64,000 bases of DNA from Gonium pectorale (lineage: Eukaryota > Chlorophyta > Chlorophyceae > Chlamydomonadales > Volvocaceae). Below are positions 59,266 through 64,000 of this stretch, piece by piece. Location: the NCBI GenBank assembly GCA_001584585.1, contig LSYV01000013.1:2522714-2586713 (forward strand). Direction: 5' to 3'. Each line of letters begins with the position of its first letter. The first letter of the stretch is position 1. The notes beneath the pieces are model-generated. The model did not search any database. It was not told the DNA's origin and saw only the letters and a program-made list of their open reading frames with translations. Both the position numbers and the translations under genes were made by a program.

Positions 59266-59296
59266 GGGAGGGGAGGGGAGGGGAGGGGAGGGGAGG
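59266..59296 (+). repeat. GGGGA tandem repeat (right of gap)
   Basis: About six further GGGGA units directly after the gap, showing that the gap lies inside this repeat. Confidence 0.95.
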
Positions 59297-60439
59297 AGGC
59301 CCGCGCACGGCCTCAGGAGCCCCGTGCAAGGTTGCCAGCGCGTCCAACTGCCGGGGCCCCAGCGAGTGGCGGGAGAGGGCGTACGGCTAGCCCATCCCCT
59401 TGCCCATCCCGCCAGGCTAGTGGCTGCGAAGCCGAGGGGCATATGTTCGCATCGGCAGGGGGCGCGGTCCAGGTCCGGCCTCCAGAGCCGCCCCTGCCAC
59501 GCCCCTTCGCATCGGAGGGAGGGGCCTTGCAGCGCATGGGCGCCGACGCGTACTTGCCCGGTGTAGTGCAAGGCTTTCCTGGCACGCGAAGGTCATGTTT
59601 GCATAGCCACGGAGCCGGCCCCGTGAGCGCGACGGCGGTGATGGCAGAGGGCTGCCGTCGAATACTCAGCCCTGGCCCACCGTAGGCGGAGGATGGGCTC
59701 TTGGGTGGCACCGTCTGGGCGGGCGACGGGTGTTGACGTGGCGTGGAAGCGGGCGGCGACGCGCAGGAGGCAGACAGGAGATAGGGTGGCAGGGGCGGTG
59801 GTGAGTGCTGCCGCACGGGTGAACCTTACATGACGTGAGCACCCGAGCATAGAATCGGGCTGCACCTGGCTGCACGCGCGGTACTTGCATGCAAAATTGG
59901 CCTATTGGCATGTACCACAGAACACAGAACCGTGTATGCGGCGTGGAGCTGGAGTGGAGTACTGCTTCGGGTAGTTGGTTCCTTGTCGAAGGCTGGGCTG
60001 CCGGTTAGGGTGGTCTGGACTTGGGGCCAGCACGGAGGGCGGTCAAGGATATACTGGTGCCGCGCGGGATCGCGGCCACCTGCTGCCGGTAGGAGGATAC
60101 ACAGGGTAGACTGGCGCCAAACTATACTCCGGTGATACAGTCATGATATAATTACCGGTACTGGCGAATGAACCCGCCTTATCCTGTCTTTCCAATTCGT
60201 CTCGGTATGCCCGGGTGCACTTGCCTTCGCCGCTTTAAAAGAGAGGAGACTGCACGACCTGAACGCCGGATCCCACGGCTCGTCTGGACACCCTCATACA
60301 TATTGAAGGCAACGAACCACATCCGTGGGTCCGTGCAAACAGGCCCTGCAACTCCAGTGGCGCCGTGTGTTCGCGTAGGACGTGCACCACTGCCCGCTCA
60401 CTGCCTCTGGTGCCAACAATGCGCTTCGCGGCGGCGTGC
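59297..60439. other. Spacer between convergent genes
   Basis: Probably the 3' UTR of the CRAL-TRIO gene on the left and the far 3' side of the minus-strand cyclophilin gene on the right. A second minus-strand TGTAA lies at 59826-59830. No exon is supported. Confidence 0.4.
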
Positions 60440-60444
60440 TTACA
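60440..60444 (-). promoter_or_regulatory. TGTAA polyadenylation signal (cyclophilin-like gene)
   Basis: TTACA on +, hence TGTAA on the minus strand, 133 bases past the stop codon at 60577-60579. The alternative at 59826-59830 would give a longer UTR. Confidence 0.45.
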
Positions 60445-60576
60445 GACGGGCACGGCCCTGTTATTCCTTCATTAGGCGGAGTGGAAAGCCTCCTCTGAGC
60501 GCAACAACCGCCAACAGCAACTCCTCGCAATGCTGCACAAGACATGCGGCCCCAGCCTGGAACCACAGGCATTCCC

Positions 60577-63500
60577 CTAATCCCCGCCCTCATCGCCGCG
60601 GCCGCCGCTACTGCTGTCGCTGTCCTCGCTGCCTCCCTCTAGGTCCCCCAGCATGCTGTCCAGCATCCGCGCCTTGACGTTGCGCGACTTGGCGGCGGCG
60701 GCGGCAGCAGCAGCAGCAGCCACTCCACTCCCGCCTTTGGCTGCAGGGCCCGCCGCTTTCGCCGCCGCTGCCGCTGGTCGTCCCGAGGTCGATGGACTCG
60801 CTCCGGCATCGGCAGCAGCATCGGCGTTGCCGTCGGCCGCGGCAACACCTGAGTCCTCGGCGCCTTCCTCACCGTCCTCAGCCTCATCGGCGGCGCCCCC
60901 AGGTTTCCGTTTTCGTTTCAGCCCCTCGCTCAGCGCCTCCCTGCACGCATCCGGCAACCATTAGTGGGAAGACAGCCGCGGTTGTAGTTCCCGATAGTGT
61001 GGTTAGCTCCCGCCCCGCGGCCTTGCCGCCTGTCCCTGCATGCCGCAAGCCGCCAACCCCGCCCATTCCCTGAACCACTCACAAGACCGAGCTGCGCGCC
61101 GCCTCGGACGCCTCCGCTAGCCGCGTGCCCAGGTCCTTCGGCGGCCCCGCTGCAGCTCCCTGGTCCAGATCCTCGTGCACCCCCAGGTGGTTGGTGGGGC
61201 CGCTGCGGGCGACCGTGACGCGCTGCTGCGGAGAGTCGTCTGGCAGGGTCCGCAGGTCGCCCAGCGTGGCCAGGATTTCCTTGCCCTTGTGGATGCGGCC
61301 CACCACCTGCGAATGGGAGGACCGCAGGAAAGGGCCGGGAGTAATGAAGATGTGGGGAGGACCGCAGGCAGGGGCCGGGAGCAGACGAGCGGGCGCGTCT
61401 GGGACGGGGCATGGGCGTTACAGGCGGACACACACGGGCAGGGGTGTGCAGGGCGCACGCGTGGAAGAGGTCCATCGGCCTGCCTGCACGTGTGGATGCA
61501 GCCCGCCACCAAGAGGCGCTAATGGGGGGGGGGCTGCAGGCATCGGGAGGGAAAAGGGGACACCGGCTACGCCGTGCGCAGCTGAAGCGACGTATGTAGG
61601 GTCATGCGGCACCCCGCGACGCGGGTTAACAAGCCGAGGCCGCCGGGCCGCTGCTGATCGTATACATCCGCGGCATTGCGTAGCTGGAGGGAACCGCAGC
61701 AGTACGCAGTGCACTAGAGCCCGACAGGGGAGACGCCCTCCCCCCATGGTTCGTGCGCCATAGCTCCTTATGTACGGATCACATGCACCTGGTACGTCTT
61801 TACGGAGCATGCGCGAAAGGGCTCCACAGGCCACACAGCACAAGTGCTCGGCTGACCTGGTGTGTCCGGTCCAGGTCCAGCGCCCGGTCCAGCGCAATGG
61901 CGAACTCGGAGCCGTCCAGCGACACCGCCACCACGCCGCCCTCCACCGCGCGCACGTGGTGGTTGGACGGTAGGCGCTCGCCGCTGCCGCCGCGCGTGCT
62001 GGAGATGTGCCACGATTGCACAGACGGGAAGGTGCGGAGCCCGTGGCGGAGCAGCGCGGCGTTTGGGCAGATGGGGTTCAGGAAAGGGGGTTGTGTCAGG
62101 ATGACACGGCACAGAGGGAACGGGGACCAAATGCGAATGCGGCAGCGAGACATGTACTGCTGGAGCGGGGGCCGCGCCTTTTTGTAGAAGTGGGATCTAT
62201 CCGCCGGGCTCGATCGAGGAGGGTACGGAGCGCATGCCGGGTTGTGGCGCCTTGCGTTTAGGCGGCGGCCGCTCTATGCGCCGCCGCGCTATGGGAGCCG
62301 GCGAGGGATGCAGGGGCAGGGCGAGGCGTGGGTGAATGTTTGCGCCAATCACCGGCAGTCTTTCGGGGCGGCGGCGTAGAGGAACAGTAGGCGACGTCGA
62401 CGACTGCTGATCGGGCAGGTGGAGCCGGGGGTACACAGTTGGAACATAACAAGTTCATTCGTGGTCACGGTGCCGGTATCGCTGTGGCTCAAGAGGCCCG
62501 CTTTCGCCGCCGCACTGACACCAAGTCATGCGCTGGGCCGCGAAACCGATGTGCATTGATTCCGGGGAGTTGGATGCAGTGCGGCCCCGGACTCCCCGTT
62601 CCTCACTTGGTTTGGGATGCATTGCGTATGGGTCTCTGGCAGGAACCTGGCCCCGCTTTCCCGGCTACCTACTCGCCACCCTACACTCGCGCTCCTTCCG
62701 GCTCGCATTGACCTCTGGTACGGATGGGTCACGGCTGGGCCCTCCGCTCTTCCGGGCCTGGGCGGGAGCAGCATGGGCCATGCGCATGCGAAGCTCCCCA
62801 CTAACCACGATCTATCCTCCTCGACGACCCAGATACTCGCCACTGCCGGCCCACGCCTTCGCCTCCCCCATAAGCACCGCACCTGCGGCCCCCATGAAGG
62901 CAGTACCTCGGCAGCAGCTTGTGGAAAGAGGTGCCCGCAATTCCACCCGCAGAGCCGGGAAGGCACCTGGTGGGGAAGACGAGAGCGGGCGTAGCATGAC
63001 GGTTTCAAAGTGTGCAGGGGCGTCGCAACAAGCGGAGCGCCCGGTCTGAGATGGCATTGGCATGGATCGCACGTTCAGTGTACCAGTGCTGCACACAGAC
63101 AGTGCCTTGGCCGGGATGACAGGCTGCTGCACAGAGCCCGCTCTCCGCTGTTACGTCTCAGACCCCCCCCCCCCCGCGTGTGAATCTCTCGCGCAGCCAA
63201 CACCGTGCCAGCTTGCCTGTTCCGGAAGTGATTTGCGGCGACGGGCACGAGGTCGTCAAATAGCTCAACCACCAACCGCCCTGGCGGGACGGAGAGCACG
63301 GAGTGTGTGTTTTCGGTGTGCAGCCAGGAGCGCATGGCACAAGCGGAGGTGCAAGCCCACCAAAGGCAGGTAGGCCCTGCGGGGAGACCTGGGAACGGGA
63401 TAACACCAGGCCAGAACCTGGCGAAAATTAAGAACACACGAGGCAGCCATGACCTCCCCCCCCGGATGACATCAAGGCCGTGAATGGCTTGCCCCGGCAT

Positions 63501-63909
63501 GCCCCCTCTCTGGCTGTCCCAGCCTACTGGCAGACATTGTTTCCCCGACGCGGTCCATAGCCCAGCCCACAGTGCAACCAGTAGCCTGCACGCAGCACAT
63601 CCTCTCTGCCGCGCCTCGCGACGGCCCGTGCTGCACATCGCATGCAGCCTTACCGAGGGGCTTCCCGGCGACGGCAATGTCCAGGAAGACGAAGGGCCGG
63701 TGCGTGTCAATGTCTGGGAGCGCCGGTATTTGATTGCTGTGTTCCTGGGGCGACAGTACAGAGGCAAGGCTCAGTCTCTCTAAGCTCCTTGTCACTGGCG
63801 CATGCTTGTGGTGGTGCGGTAATGAAGCATGCGCCCACGGGAACTTGGGTGCCCGGGGCTGCAGTGCAGGGGATGCGCCGACATGGGAGGCAAGCGTGAT
63901 GGAGAACAT
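60577..63909 (-). CDS. Cyclophilin-like protein with degraded active site and acidic C-terminal tail
   Basis: Exons from the 5' side: 63909-63654 (start tentative; the firm part begins at 63744), 63280-63217, 62966-62883, 61998-61857, 61306-61083 and 60940-60577. All phases agree, giving up to 377 residues. The cyclophilin fold is seen as FVFLDIAVAGKPLGRLVVEL, FDDLVPVAANHFRNR, GTSFHKLLPRYCLHGGR, RGGSGERLP, GGVVAVSLDGSEFAI, RTHQVVGRIHKGKEIL. In active cyclophilins the core reads FHRxxPxFMxQGGD and NGSQFFI. Here the catalytic Arg is Lys, Phe is Tyr, QGG is HGG, Gln is Glu and FFI is FAI, so proline isomerase activity is doubtful and a binding role is likelier. The last 120 residues form an Ala/Asp/Glu/Ser-rich tail with a KRKRK stretch that could be a nuclear signal. 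Intron 63216-62967 appears to be GC-AG. An upstream first exon outside the window remains possible. Confidence 0.75.
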
Positions 63910-64000
63910 GCCCCGACGAGGGTGCGGAGCCGCCCCGTGCTCTGCTCGCTTTAGTGCATGGCTGCTGATGAGGAGCTTGATGTCGGGCGGTAAAGAACTG
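63910..64000. other. Window end
   Basis: Nothing recognisable. It may be 5' UTR or an intron of the cyclophilin-like gene. Confidence 0.3.

Noticed and set aside
58801..59296. Regular array considered as a CRISPR-like or telomeric repeat
   Set aside because: It is a simple five-base tandem repeat without spacers, and its unit differs from the algal telomere repeat TTTTAGGG.

Overview
This is nuclear DNA from a green alga, most likely Chlamydomonas reinhardtii or a close volvocine relative. It is GC-rich, its genes are split into many short exons by GC-rich introns, coding third positions are strongly G/C, and most reconstructed genes are followed by the algal polyadenylation signal TGTAA. 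No bacterial or organellar gene organisation is present. There is one assembly gap of 366 N. Exon boundaries were assigned by eye from splice signals, reading phase and protein similarity. They are models, not transcripts, although every multi-exon model listed keeps one open phase throughout.

Layout. (1) 0.4-1.6 kb: 3' half of a Mediator subunit 18 gene (+). (2) 3.6-8.8 kb: a PP2C phosphatase (+) with a long disordered N-terminus and a puzzling C-terminal extension that stays open past an in-frame TAG. (3) 11.5-14.3 kb: an eight-exon gene (-) for a 389-residue protein with one membrane span, function unknown. (4) 15.1-18.5 kb: a CPBP/Rce1-type intramembrane protease (+). (5) 20.2-29.5 kb: receptor-like kinase RLK1 (+). 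(6) around 30 kb: two phase-compatible exons of an unrecognised gene (-). (7) 32.0-40.4 kb: a roughly 1,930-residue STAND protein (+) with a TIR-like domain, a NACHT NTPase and 14 WD40 repeats. (8) 42.1-45.5 kb: a CDCA7-like zinc-finger protein (+). (9) 46.9-54.9 kb: receptor-like kinase RLK2 (+), a paralogue of RLK1. (10) 57.2-58.8 kb: a small divergent CRAL-TRIO protein (+), followed directly by a GGGGA tandem repeat that runs into the gap. (11) 60.6-63.9 kb: a cyclophilin-like protein (-) with a degraded active site and an acidic, Ala-rich tail.

The most notable segment is 20-55 kb. Two paralogous membrane kinases with matching ectodomains and kinase exons flank an NLR-like STAND protein and a chromatin-type zinc finger, all on the + strand. 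The domains suggest surface sensing (RLKs), intracellular sensing (TIR-like/NACHT/WD40) and, further upstream, a PP2C. A shared pathway is only an inference from proximity. A short dispersed repeat occurs in the intergenic spaces at 41.4-41.6, 55.6 and 56.6-56.8 kb. Four introns appear to use GC-AG instead of GT-AG ends.
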